Positions 48,331 to 58,127 of a stretch of 64,000 nt of DNA are shown here, piece by piece. Position 1 is the first letter of the stretch. The number at the start of each line of letters is the position of its first letter. Source of the stretch: Bacteroidota bacterium. GTDB taxonomy: Bacteria; Bacteroidota; Bacteroidia; M30B66. The stretch lies in NCBI GenBank assembly GCA_027490225.1, contig JAIXYK010000017.1, forward strand, positions 62,001 through 126,000, read 5' to 3'. The notes beneath the pieces were generated by a model. The model had not been told where the DNA came from and did not search any database. It was given only the letters and a program-made list of their open reading frames with translations. The position numbers and the translations under genes are program-made.

Positions 48331-50526
48331 TTATTTGTGTTGTACGATTAACTTTTTAGTTACAAATCCATTGTTGGTATTCACTTGTATCAAATAGAAG
48401 CCATTTGTTAGTGTTGGGGTGTCTATTTGATAATAATTTGATGAATTATTTATTTTTATTTGCTGAATTAATTTTCCGGAAAGGTCGGTAATATTGATAT
48501 TTTCAATTGCAACATTGCTTTTTACGAAAGCTGAATTATTCGCTGGATTTGGGTAAATTGTTAATTGAATTTCCGTACTATTATGATTAATTGAATTAGG
48601 TTCTAAACCTTTGTAAAAGCTCAAACCACCTCTTTTGTTTCCAATCATCATATCAATAAAACCATCATTATTTAAATCGCCAAAAGCAGGAGCTGAATAA
48701 GTTCCGAGGTCGATGTTAGAAAATGTAGAATCTATTAATTGAAAAGGAGCATTTATGCTGTCAGCGTTGATATTCCAAAGAAATAGCTTTCCATCTTCAG
48801 AACCCGAAAACAAATACAATTCATCAAATTTCTTAAATACCTGTGGGCAACTATAACCAAAGTTGCTGATATTTTCATTCACTGTTTCAGCACCACCCCA
48901 AAAAGCATTGTCGGAAGTTCCACTAAAAACAGGATTATTTTGTGTGCCTAAGTTTAAGTAATAAGCAATGTTTCCAGGTTTACCGCCAACAATCAGGTCT
49001 TTTTTATCATCATTATTGATATCGTAAAAAGTGGGTGAAACATAATTAATTGGAGGAATGGCATCAAACACGTCCGTTACATTTTCAAATGTAAAAGCAC
49101 CTGATGTGCTTCTCAAGTAATAGATTGTACCGAATAAAGTTCCAAATACAATGTCTAATTTCCCATCTCCAGAAATATCTACCAAAGTTGGTGCTAGGTT
49201 TTTTAAGTTAAGGCTTCTCAGATTTCCTAAGTTGTTATTTCTTAAAACAAAACTTGGGGCAGAAGCATTGCCAACATTTTCGAAAAGATGCAATGCCCCG
49301 CGATAATTTCCATCAATACCAATTAAACCTGAACTTTCAAATTCCCCGTAATTTCCAATAACTAAATCTAAATCACCATCATTATCTAAGTCGCCCAAAG
49401 CTGGATAAGCAGCTCTTCCAACATCTATTTGCTGATCGGTAAGAAAAGGAACTTCGGGCCCTGTGAAATCAAAAGCCGTTGAAATTGTTGGATACATTTT
49501 AGCTGTTCGTCCAAAATTGATGCTTTGGGTTTCTGTATTAGGAGCAATTATCAAATCTACATCACCATCATTATCTGCATCAACTTGAAATGGCGCTGGA
49601 AAAACCTCTATGTTAAAATTGTTATAGGCAACTGGATAATTATTTGGGAAATCTACAATTACATCATTTTCATTAACTGGCTGGTTTATCAGGGTAAGTA
49701 GTTCAGGGTAGGAAACATCGCCTAAAAGCAAATCGGCATCGCCATCATGGTCAATATCTCTGGCCAATTGTGCAGAACCAGAATGTCTAAAACCTGAAAA
49801 TCCAGCACGGTCGCAGCTGTCGTTGATTGTGATTGAATTGGTAGTACCGTTTTCAGTAAAGTTTCCCCAATTGTCTGAAGATTCTTCGAAGATTAAACTG
49901 TCCCTATTGCTGTATAATTCAATTGAAAGATTTTTATGGTATTCCATGCAGGTTCCCAAAATGTAGAAAGTGAGAATATCTAAATCTCCATCGCCATCCA
50001 CATCATCAATTGCAGGTAAATCGGCCCTGCTTACAAACAAATTTAATTGGCTATTTCCATAATCTGAATAAATTAGGCTATTTACCAATTCAAATTGAGG
50101 GTTTCCTGCAACAAGTTGGGTATTTTTATAAACTGCAATTCCACTGCTTGTTGAGGTAAACAAATCGTTCAAGCCGTCGCCATTGTAGTCTTTTGCTAAA
50201 ACCCAATCGTTCAAATCAGGAAAAAACGATTCATAAAATGGGTCGTAAATGAATTCAGCATTGTTGCCAGTTGCTAAATAAGTAAGCAGTTTGTCGCCAC
50301 TCCTATCGAATACAATTAAATCAGGAATTTCATCGCTGTTTAAATTGATAGAAGAAAACTGTGGAGCATTGTTTCCTCCGGCCCAAGCATTTTTTAGATT
50401 GTTCCCGTTAGCTGAAAGTTTTACGGGAATAGTTGCATCAAATCGAAAGGAAAATGGAGCAATTCCTTGAGAAAAAGCTCCTTTTACAAAGAGCATCAAC
50501 CATAGAAATACGTTCCATTTTTTCAT
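48331..50526 (-). CDS. FG-GAP/VCBS-repeat secreted protein with T9SS type A sorting domain
   Basis: Repeated DINGDGLNDL/DVDGDGDLDIL/DLDNDGDLDLVIGNYG motifs; C-terminus TIYPNPANNSAFVKSNVAIENINITDLSGKLIQQ...LTNGFYLIQVNTNNGFVTKKLIVQ. Start ATG 50526 (track used TTG 50529). Confidence 0.93.
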   Translation of the reverse strand: MKKWNVFLWLMLFVKGAFSQGIAPFSFRFDATIPVKLSANGNNLKNAWAGGNNAPQFSSINLNSDEIPDLIVFDRSGDKLLTYLATGNNAEFIYDPFYESFFPDLNDWVLAKDYNGDGLNDLFTSTSSGIAVYKNTQLVAGNPQFELVNSLIYSDYGNSQLNLFVSRADLPAIDDVDGDGDLDILTFYILGTCMEYHKNLSIELYSNRDSLIFEESSDNWGNFTENGTTNSITINDSCDRAGFSGFRHSGSAQLARDIDHDGDADLLLGDVSYPELLTLINQPVNENDVIVDFPNNYPVAYNNFNIEVFPAPFQVDADNDGDVDLIIAPNTETQSINFGRTAKMYPTISTAFDFTGPEVPFLTDQQIDVGRAAYPALGDLDNDGDLDLVIGNYGEFESSGLIGIDGNYRGALHLFENVGNASAPSFVLRNNNLGNLRSLNLKNLAPTLVDISGDGKLDIVFGTLFGTIYYLRSTSGAFTFENVTDVFDAIPPINYVSPTFYDINNDDKKDLIVGGKPGNIAYYLNLGTQNNPVFSGTSDNAFWGGAETVNENISNFGYSCPQVFKKFDELYLFSGSEDGKLFLWNINADSINAPFQLIDSTFSNIDLGTYSAPAFGDLNNDGFIDMMIGNKRGGLSFYKGLEPNSINHNSTEIQLTIYPNPANNSAFVKSNVAIENINITDLSGKLIQQIKINNSSNYYQIDTPTLTNGFYLIQVNTNNGFVTKKLIVQHK

Positions 50527-51056
50527 CAATATTCTACCAGGTTAATGATTTGATGCGTGTATTTTTCTAGGAAACTTCTACCATTTAAAAATGACAATTC
50601 TACAAGAAAAGAACAACCTGCAACTTTACCGCCTTGCATTTGTATAAGTTCAGCAGCCGCTCCAGCCGTTCCGCCAGTTGCTAATAAATCGTCGTGAATT
50701 AAAACGTTCCAATCTTCTTGAATGGTATCTACATGCATTTCAACTGTAGCTGAGCCATATTCTAAATCGTATGAAAATTGAATGGTTTCGTAAGGTAGTT
50801 TCCCTGCTTTTCTTACTGGAATGAATGGAATATTGAAGTGTTGTGCGATGAGCATTCCAAACAAAAAGCCACGACTTTCAACACCAACAACGGCATTTAA
50901 TTCGTAATCTTTAAAAGGTTCGCATAGTTCCTTTACAATTTCTCTACACAACAACGGATTTTCTAAAATAGGAGTAATGTCCTTAAACATAATTCCTGGC
51001 TTAGGAAAATCAGCAACATCTCTTATGGTATTTTTAACTTTTTCTTGAAGATTCAT
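50526..51056 (-). CDS. apt: Adenine phosphoribosyltransferase
   Basis: VKNTIRDVADFPKPGIMFKDITPIL...VVGVESRGFLFG...FIPVRKAGKLPYET...VLIHDDLLATGGTAGAAAELI. Confidence 0.97.
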   Translation of the reverse strand: MNLQEKVKNTIRDVADFPKPGIMFKDITPILENPLLCREIVKELCEPFKDYELNAVVGVESRGFLFGMLIAQHFNIPFIPVRKAGKLPYETIQFSYDLEYGSATVEMHVDTIQEDWNVLIHDDLLATGGTAGAAAELIQMQGGKVAGCSFLVELSFLNGRSFLEKYTHQIINLVEY

Positions 51057-51967
51057 TTTAAAATCAAATAATGCTGCAATTTCTCGAATATTTCTGGTTT
51101 CACAGCATAAATGTTTTTAATTTCTGATAAACTCTGGAATGCCCCGTGTTTGGATCTATAATTTGCAATTGCTTTTCCGATACCATACCAGCAATAAGGG
51201 TGTTTTTGCAACGCTTCCGAACTACATGAATTAATAGGAATTTTAGTAATTAAATTGGTGTCAATTTTAATTTGAGATTGGATGTTGTAGAACATTGTAT
51301 CATTCATTCCTTTAATTTCATACAATTGTTCTTCTGAATAAATTCCACCTAAGCGCTCTTTAAAAAACCAGATTTTTTTTGCCCAGTATTTACCAACTCC
51401 TCTTAAAGCTAGAAGATCTAAAGTATCTGCCGAATTAATTTCTAAAAGCGTAATTCTTAAAGCCTGATTGGTTCCTGCTTTTTTATTTGAAAAGGTGAAG
51501 TTTTTATTTTCATTTGATTCGGTCTTTTTAGGAAGAGAAATGCAGTTTTCTAATTGGTTATACCTACTTTCATCTATGCAATAAAGTTTTTTAAGGTCTT
51601 CTTTGTAAACGAATTTTCCTCCTTTGTTTCTGAATTTTAAAATAGAACTCGTTTCTTTTTCAGAAAATCCTAGTTTCATCCATTCTTCATTGCTCGTTTT
51701 GTTTGGATTAAAAGGGAAACAAGCAGGCAGTGTTTTAAATTTCGATTTTCTTTGCTCGTTGATTTCTGCTTTTTTTATTTGCTCCATTTGTTGCATCCAT
51801 TTGCTGGCTAATTGCATTTCTTCGGGAGAAAATTCCTGCATTTCAGTATCGAAATATGGCCAAGCAATTCTGATTGATTGTACAATTAGAATGAGAGAAA
51901 ATAAAACAATTATTCCTCTTTTCTCCGTATGAGAGAAGTTTATAAATTCCTGAATGATGCTTTTCAT
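51053..51967 (-). CDS. Helix-hairpin-helix (ComEA-like) domain protein
   Basis: Single TM then repeated HhH segments (LLEINSADTLDLLALRGVGKYWAKKIWFFKERLGGI; PINSCSSEALQKHPYCWYGIGKAIANYRSKHGAFQSLSEIKNI). Confidence 0.85.
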   Translation of the reverse strand: MKSIIQEFINFSHTEKRGIIVLFSLILIVQSIRIAWPYFDTEMQEFSPEEMQLASKWMQQMEQIKKAEINEQRKSKFKTLPACFPFNPNKTSNEEWMKLGFSEKETSSILKFRNKGGKFVYKEDLKKLYCIDESRYNQLENCISLPKKTESNENKNFTFSNKKAGTNQALRITLLEINSADTLDLLALRGVGKYWAKKIWFFKERLGGIYSEEQLYEIKGMNDTMFYNIQSQIKIDTNLITKIPINSCSSEALQKHPYCWYGIGKAIANYRSKHGAFQSLSEIKNIYAVKPEIFEKLQHYLILK

Positions 51968-52028
51968 CTTTTTATTTTTTTGATGAAATTACTTGCAACA
52001 AATCAGTTTATCATGCAAATAGACGTGT

Positions 52029-52050
52029 ATAAACGTTTATTAAACGTTTA
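52029..52050. promoter_or_regulatory. Tandem AAACGTTT palindromes (possible operator or dispersed repeat)
   Basis: ATAAACGTTTAT followed directly by TAAACGTTTA, each a perfect palindrome, upstream of 51967 (-). Confidence 0.4.
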
Positions 52051-52072
52051 ATTTTATGAAGCTAAATAGATA

Positions 52073-53506
52073 TTAAGCTTTAACTGGAGACTTTTTTATT
52101 TTGATAAGGTACTTTTTCAAATCAATCTTTACTTCACCCGACAAAACTAACAAAGCAATAATATTGGGAAATGCCATGGCTAAAATCATCATGTCGCCTA
52201 GGTCTGTAACTGCTTTTAAACTCAATGCGCAACCTAATACTGTGCAAGTTAAATACAAGATTTTATAGGATAGTGTGCTGAAAGTTGATTCTCCAAATAA
52301 CCAGGTCCATGCTTTAAGTCCGTAATACGACCAGCTAATCATAGTTGCAAAAGCAAATAGAAAAACTGCTAATGTCAATAACAAAGGAAACCAAGAGATG
52401 ATGGTTCCAAACGCCCTTGATGTTAAAGCTGTACCTTCAATGTTTCCTGCATTGTATTGTCCTGTGAAAACTATTACCAAAGCTGTCATGGTGCAAATTA
52501 CTACAGTATCAATAAAAGGTTCTAAAAGTGAGACAATACCTTCGCTCACAGGGTCGTTGGTTTTTGCTGCTGAATGAGCAATGGAGGCTGAACCAATACC
52601 AGCTTCGTTAGAAAAAGAAGCTCTTTTAAATCCAATAATCATCACCCCTAAAAATCCACCTTTAACAGCCGTACCCGTAAATGCTTCAGAGAAGATAAGT
52701 TGCGCAACCTCCAGCATTTTATCGAAATTCGAAAAAATAATAAACAAACTGCAAGAGACATATAAAATGGCCATAAAGGGAACAATCTTCTCTGCCACCC
52801 GTGCTATGGAATGCAGGCCGCCAATAATAACTGAACCAGTTAAAATTGCCAAAACAAAACCAATCCAAAGGTTATAGCCCTGAAGTACGGGGAACTGAAT
52901 TTCTAATTGGGCAAATGTTTGATTAGATTGGAGCATGTTGCCTCCTGCTAATGCACCACCAACGCATAAAATTGAAAAAATAGCTGCAAATAATTTTCCT
53001 GTTTTAGGTAATTTAATTCGTTGAAACGCTACAGGAATGTAATACATAGGGCCGCCTGAAACTTCCCCTTTATTATTGATTTTTCTGTATTTTAATCCAA
53101 GTGTACATTCCGTGAATTTGGATGTCATTCCGAGTAATCCTGCAACAATCATCCAAAAAGTTGCGCCAGGACCACCGGTCGAAATTGCTACAGCAACACC
53201 CGCAATATTTCCTAAACCAACTGTTGCAGAAAGCGCTGTTGCCAATGCTTGAAAATGAGTAACTTCACCTTTGTCTTCGGGTTTGTCGTATTTTCCGCGA
53301 ACTAAATCAATTGCTAATTTGAAGCACCTCACATTTACAAAACGCATTTGAATTGTAAAGTAAATAGCCCCAGCAATCAGCCACAAAACGATAATAGGCA
53401 TTGGAGCTCCAATCTCAATTCCCAATGCTTTAAATGGGTCCCAAAAAACAATTTGTTCCAGAAATGCAATGAGCGGTGCAAAAAGCGTATTTATTTTTTC
53501 GTTCAA
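52073..53506 (-). CDS. Alanine/glycine:cation symporter (AGCS, sodium:alanine symporter)
   Basis: FQALATALSATVGLGNIAGVAVAISTGGPGATFWMIVAGLLGMTSKFTECTLGLKYR...SNEAGIGSASIAHSAAKT. Confidence 0.95.
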   Translation of the reverse strand: MNEKINTLFAPLIAFLEQIVFWDPFKALGIEIGAPMPIIVLWLIAGAIYFTIQMRFVNVRCFKLAIDLVRGKYDKPEDKGEVTHFQALATALSATVGLGNIAGVAVAISTGGPGATFWMIVAGLLGMTSKFTECTLGLKYRKINNKGEVSGGPMYYIPVAFQRIKLPKTGKLFAAIFSILCVGGALAGGNMLQSNQTFAQLEIQFPVLQGYNLWIGFVLAILTGSVIIGGLHSIARVAEKIVPFMAILYVSCSLFIIFSNFDKMLEVAQLIFSEAFTGTAVKGGFLGVMIIGFKRASFSNEAGIGSASIAHSAAKTNDPVSEGIVSLLEPFIDTVVICTMTALVIVFTGQYNAGNIEGTALTSRAFGTIISWFPLLLTLAVFLFAFATMISWSYYGLKAWTWLFGESTFSTLSYKILYLTCTVLGCALSLKAVTDLGDMMILAMAFPNIIALLVLSGEVKIDLKKYLIKIKKSPVKA

Positions 53507-53516
53507 AATGATGCTT

Positions 53517-54428
53517 TTAGCTTGTTGCTGCTTTCAGTTGTTGGTCTAAAATGGCAAGACCATCTTCGAATTTTCTTGGGTTATAACCTAAAACGCGCAT
53601 GGATTTATCAAGGTTGAAGCCCGTTCTTGGAGGTCTTTTTGCCGGCTGATTCAATGTAGAAGAAGAAACACGGTTGATTATTGATTTATCTAACTTGTAA
53701 AAGTCTGCTACACGTTCTACCAATTCTATTACACTCATATAATCTTTGCCACTGATATTAAAAATTCCATTGGCATGTTTTTCAAAAGCCAATAAGCAAC
53801 CTTCGGCTAAATCTTCAGCTAATGTTGGCATACGGAATTGATCGTCTACTACATTAATTGGATTTCCTTTTTCTAGCGCACCTTTTGCCCAAAGCACCAC
53901 ATTGGTTCTGCTCATGTGGTCGACCAAGCCGTAAACTAAAATAGTTCTTAAAATGGCCCAGTCTTTTGAATTTTCTTTAACAATTTTTTCTGCCTCTGCT
54001 TTTGACCATCCATAATAAGAAACAGGATTTGCTTCAGCTTCTTCATCATATGGTCCATTTTCACCATCAAAAATAAAATCGGTAGACACGTGAATTAAGT
54101 GCGCATTGTATTTGTTGCAAGCATCAACAATGTATTGAACAGCTGTTACATTTTGCAAAACACAGCCTTCTTTGTCTGTTTCACAGGCGTCAACATTGGT
54201 CATTGCGGCTGCATGAATTACTGCGTCAGGTTTTACACGTTCAAAAATGGCATCTATGTCTGCTTTACTTCCAATATCCATTGGAAAATAATCATAGCCA
54301 GTTTGTGTAATTAATCTATTTTCTCCTCTTGCTGTGGCTGTTAACTGAATGTTTCCTCGTTTTAAGCAGGCATATACCAGTTTTTGTCCAAGTAGTCCAT
54401 TGCTACCTGTGATGAGTAATTTTTTCAT
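53517..54428 (-). CDS. SDR/RmlD-like sugar-nucleotide-binding reductase
   Basis: KKLLITGSNGLLGQKLV (Rossmann), DAVIHAAAMTNVDACE, HVSTDFIFDGENGPYDEE, YGWSKAEAEK. Confidence 0.9.
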   Translation of the reverse strand: MKKLLITGSNGLLGQKLVYACLKRGNIQLTATARGENRLITQTGYDYFPMDIGSKADIDAIFERVKPDAVIHAAAMTNVDACETDKEGCVLQNVTAVQYIVDACNKYNAHLIHVSTDFIFDGENGPYDEEAEANPVSYYGWSKAEAEKIVKENSKDWAILRTILVYGLVDHMSRTNVVLWAKGALEKGNPINVVDDQFRMPTLAEDLAEGCLLAFEKHANGIFNISGKDYMSVIELVERVADFYKLDKSIINRVSSSTLNQPAKRPPRTGFNLDKSMRVLGYNPRKFEDGLAILDQQLKAATS

Positions 54429-54442
54429 TTAAAAATATGGTT

Positions 54443-54663
54443 TTATAAATCCCAAACCCGACTTCTGTTGCTTTGGATAAATTCTTTGATACGCAATATG
54501 AAAGCCATGTGCAGGTAAACTATGATTGGAGAACCCAATGTTAAGAACGAAGCATAAATAAAAAACAACCTGATTTGTACCGTTTTTAAGCGAAGTTTAT
54601 CGCCTAACCAGGCGCAAACGCCAAAGGTTTGTTTTTCAAAGAAATCTAAAATTGCCTGAATCA
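54443..54663 (-). CDS. PspC-domain protein
   Basis: MIQAILDFFEKQTFGVCAWLGDKLRLKTVQIRLFFIYASFLTLGSPIIVYLHMAFIL; the start within the track ORF is uncertain. Confidence 0.65.
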
Positions 54664-54778
54664 TTTGCTTGGTTCTAATTACCCGCACGAAAATAGAAAA
54701 TTCAAATTTCATTTCAAGTATTTTTATTCACAATACTCATTGATTTTCTAACTTGCGCCCAAATTCAAATAACCATTT

Positions 54779-56410
54779 ATGTTAAAAGGCTTTTTCAACG
54801 TACCCAAAGCAATTAATGAACCTGTAAAAAACTATGCTCCTGGAAGTGCAGAGCGAGCAGAAATTAAAGCAATGTTAGCCCATTTGCAAAGCATAGAATT
54901 AGATATTCCTATGGAAATAAATGGTAAAGCTGTTTTTACCGACAAAAAAATTCAATTGCGCCAACCACATAAAAGAAATCATGTGTTAGGTACATTTTCA
55001 AGAGGCGATGAAAGCCATGTAAAACAGGCAATTGATGCTGCATTAAATGCAAAACAAGCTTGGGAAATGATGGCCTGGGAAAACCGTGCAGCCATATTTT
55101 TAAAAGCTGCAGATTTAATTGCTGGTCCATACAGAGCAAGGTTGAATGCTGCAACTATGTTGGGTCAATCAAAGAATGTATACCAGGCAGAAATTGATTC
55201 AGCTTGTGAAATAATAGATTTTTTAAGATACAACGTGCAGTACATGTCTGAAATTTACAGACAACAACCAGAGTCTTCACCTGGAATCTGGAATCGTTTG
55301 GAGCAAAGACCATTGGAAGGTTTTGTGTTTGCATTAACACCATTTAATTTTACCGCCATTGCAGGGAATTTACCTACTTCAGCCGCTATGATGGGCAATG
55401 TAGTTGTTTGGAAACCAGCCGATACACAAATTTATGCTGCACATGTATTGATGGAGATTTTCAAAGAAGCGGGCGTTCCTGCTGGTGTTATAAATCTTGT
55501 ATTTGTAAGCGGACCAACAGCTGGAGATGTAATTTTTTCACATCCTGATTTTGCCGGAATACATTTTACTGGTTCTACAGGAGTTTTTCAAAATATCTGG
55601 AAAACAATTGGCGACAATATTCACAAATACAAAACTTACCCAAGAATTGTAGGTGAAACTGGAGGAAAAGATTTTATTGTTGCGCATGCTTCAGCAGACC
55701 CAATTGTAGCTGCTACGGCTATTTCCCGCGGAGCATTTGAATATCAAGGGCAGAAATGTTCTGCCGCCAGTCGTGTGTATATTGCCGATAATATTTGGCC
55801 AGCCGTTAAAGAAAGATTACTGGCTGATTTGGCAAGCTTCAAAATGGGCCCAGTTGACGATTTTAGCAATTTTGTAAATGCAGTAATTGATGAAAAATCG
55901 TTCGATAAACTGGCTTCTTATATTGATGCAGCAAATGCTAATCCTGATGTTGAAGTAATTGCAGGCGGAACTTATGATAAAACAGATGGATATTTTATTA
56001 AACCTACAGTTTTAGTGGTAAAAGATCCTTATTACACTACGATGTGTGAGGAATTATTTGGGCCAATAGTTACAATTTATGTATATCCTGCAATTGATTT
56101 CGAAGCAACTTTGAAAATCGTAGATGCCACTTCAATTTATGCTTTAACAGGTGCTGTAATTGCTCAAGATAGATACGCTGTAGAACAAGCCACTGTTGCA
56201 CTGAGAAATGCAGCTGGTAATTTTTACATCAACGATAAACCTACTGGAGCAGTTGTTGGTCAACAGCCATTTGGTGGCGCAAGAGGTTCTGGAACGAACG
56301 ATAAAGCAGGCTCAATGATTAATTTATTGCGTTGGGTTTCTCCAAGAACATTAAAAGAAACATTGGTTCCCGTTAAGGATTACAGGTATCCATTTTTAGG
56401 AGAAGCATAG
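54779..56410 (+). CDS. pruA: L-glutamate gamma-semialdehyde (1-pyrroline-5-carboxylate) dehydrogenase
   Basis: ALDH fold: FVFALTPFNFTAIAGNLPTSAAMMGNVVVWKPA, GETGGKDFIV, FEYQGQKCSAASR, NFYINDKPTGAVVGQQPFGGARGSGTNDKAG. Confidence 0.95.
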   Translation: MLKGFFNVPKAINEPVKNYAPGSAERAEIKAMLAHLQSIELDIPMEINGKAVFTDKKIQLRQPHKRNHVLGTFSRGDESHVKQAIDAALNAKQAWEMMAWENRAAIFLKAADLIAGPYRARLNAATMLGQSKNVYQAEIDSACEIIDFLRYNVQYMSEIYRQQPESSPGIWNRLEQRPLEGFVFALTPFNFTAIAGNLPTSAAMMGNVVVWKPADTQIYAAHVLMEIFKEAGVPAGVINLVFVSGPTAGDVIFSHPDFAGIHFTGSTGVFQNIWKTIGDNIHKYKTYPRIVGETGGKDFIVAHASADPIVAATAISRGAFEYQGQKCSAASRVYIADNIWPAVKERLLADLASFKMGPVDDFSNFVNAVIDEKSFDKLASYIDAANANPDVEVIAGGTYDKTDGYFIKPTVLVVKDPYYTTMCEELFGPIVTIYVYPAIDFEATLKIVDATSIYALTGAVIAQDRYAVEQATVALRNAAGNFYINDKPTGAVVGQQPFGGARGSGTNDKAGSMINLLRWVSPRTLKETLVPVKDYRYPFLGEA

Positions 56411-56569
56411 TTACTTTTTATAAAGTCAGAATTGCTGTATAGAAATATTCGGGAACTGGTTTCACCTAAGTTTTTAAGGTTGTGTTTGTACAAGCTATTT
56501 TTGCACAAATAACATATTAATTAAATAAGTGTTATTTATTCGAAAGGAGATTTATGTCTCAATTTTTAT

Positions 56570-56577
56570 TACTTTTG
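56570..56577 (+). promoter_or_regulatory. -7 box TACTTTTG
   Basis: TAnnTTTG match, 10 nt before ATG 56588. Confidence 0.55.
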
Positions 56578-56587
56578 AGATATAGCA

Positions 56588-57218
56588 ATGCTGAAAGTAC
56601 TCAATTTTAATGTTCATTTAAAAGAACTGTTTTTCTTAATTACAGTGCTTTTTGCGGCCGATCAAATCTTGGCGCAAGACCAACCAATTCTTGGTAAATT
56701 TCTAATTACCAAAGTAGGCAGTGATGTATATTTAAATTGGACAATAAATGCAGGAAGTATTTGCAGTGGAATAGAAATTGAGCGCTCCACAGACAGTATT
56801 GCTTTCGAAAATATTGGGAATATTGCAGGTACCTGCGGAAGTATTTCAGAGGCTGTTACTTACAATTTTACTGATAAATCACCTATTACGAATAAGAAAA
56901 ATTACTACCGACTTATTTTTGGAGGAACACAAATTTCGAAGGTAATTTCGATAGAATTTATAGATGTTGAAAAGTTAGGATACCAAATAAGACCACATCC
57001 TTTGCTTGATAATTCAGTTATTTATTTCGAGAATAATAAAAAAAACGGCGCATCAAATTGATTTTTACGCAAACAACGGAAGTTTAATGCACAGTTTAAC
57101 GGTAACCACAGATAAATTTGAAATACAGCGTTCCACTTTTCCGGCAGGATTATGCCATTTTATAATTTCAAATAAGGAAAATTACGCAATTATAAAAGGA
57201 AGTTTATTGGTGCAATAA
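56588..57218 (+). pseudogene. Small secreted protein with apparent T9SS type A-like C-terminus, frameshifted at an A8 run
   Basis: ORF 56588..57061 and ORF ending 57218 are parts of one protein. Removing one A from the A8 tract near 57038-57045 gives ...NSVIYFENNKKTAHQIDFYANNGSLMHSLTVTTDKFEIQRSTFPAGLCHFIISNKENYAIIKGSLLVQ* (630 nt, 209 aa). Confidence 0.75.
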
Positions 57219-57252
57219 ATTGGATTTAATGTTAAGTAAAATTCCATTTTTT

Positions 57253-57390
57253 TGGGCGTTCCCCTAAACCAATTTTGAGCATTTAAAATTACCAAACATT
57301 TTATTTTTTGGTTTAGGGTCGCGTGTTTCGCTGCAAGCTCCTACGGAGGCTTTTCGCTGCACCCGCTAACGCAGCATTTCGTTAAATAGT
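57253..57390. repeat. GC-rich intergenic repeat, copy D, with 11-bp perfect inverted repeat
   Basis: CCCTAAACCAA (57262-57272) pairs with TTGGTTTAGGG (57308-57318); two TTTCGCTGCA boxes at 57326 and 57352. Confidence 0.65.
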
Positions 57391-57471
57391 GAGTTTAAAT
57401 AAGTATGATTTAACAATACGAAATATGCTTAATTTGTAAATTATTAATCAGTCTTTAGAAATAAATATATT

Positions 57472-58053
57472 ATGAATGATAAACATTTTTTAAGCTCCAT
57501 TTTTATTGAACAAAATTTTAAAAAAGAAGATTTAGAAACAATTTTACAACAATACCAAAGAATTGAATTTTCTAAGAATGATTTTCTTATTCAGGAAGGA
57601 ACAACAGCTAATTTCTATTATTTTATGGAAAGCGGCTTTGCCAGATCTTATGTGATAGATTTGGAAGGAAATGATATCAGTACAAAATTCTTTGGTCCAA
57701 CTGATATTGTAATAGATTGGCATTCCTATTTCTTAAAAACAAAATGCCGCGAAAATATTCAGGCCATTACCCCTTGTGTAGCCTGGAAAATTACTTTCGA
57801 AAATTTTATGAAACTGTTTAATATCGAAGCTTTTAGAGATGTTGGCAGAACCCGTTTAGTGAACAATTATTTTGAGTTGAAAACCCATTCCGTTTCGGTA
57901 ATTGCCGACCCAGCAAAAGACAGGTATTTAAATCTTTTGAAAACCAAACCCGACATTATTCAAAATGTACCTTTGAAACAAATCGCAACTTATTTAGGAA
58001 TTACAGATACTTCGTTAAGCCGGATTAGAAAAGAAATTGCTGAGCAGAAGTAA
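57472..58053 (+). CDS. Crp/Fnr family transcriptional regulator
   Basis: cNMP-binding-like N-terminus (NDFLIQEGTTANFYYFMESGFARSYV) and C-terminal HTH (VPLKQIATYLGITDTSLSRIRKEI). Confidence 0.9.
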   Translation: MNDKHFLSSIFIEQNFKKEDLETILQQYQRIEFSKNDFLIQEGTTANFYYFMESGFARSYVIDLEGNDISTKFFGPTDIVIDWHSYFLKTKCRENIQAITPCVAWKITFENFMKLFNIEAFRDVGRTRLVNNYFELKTHSVSVIADPAKDRYLNLLKTKPDIIQNVPLKQIATYLGITDTSLSRIRKEIAEQK

Positions 58054-58127
58054 ATTCTTGTTTAATTAATTGAGATTTAAATACATTTAATTTTTATTGC
58101 AGGAAATAATAATTAATCAGTTTTCAA

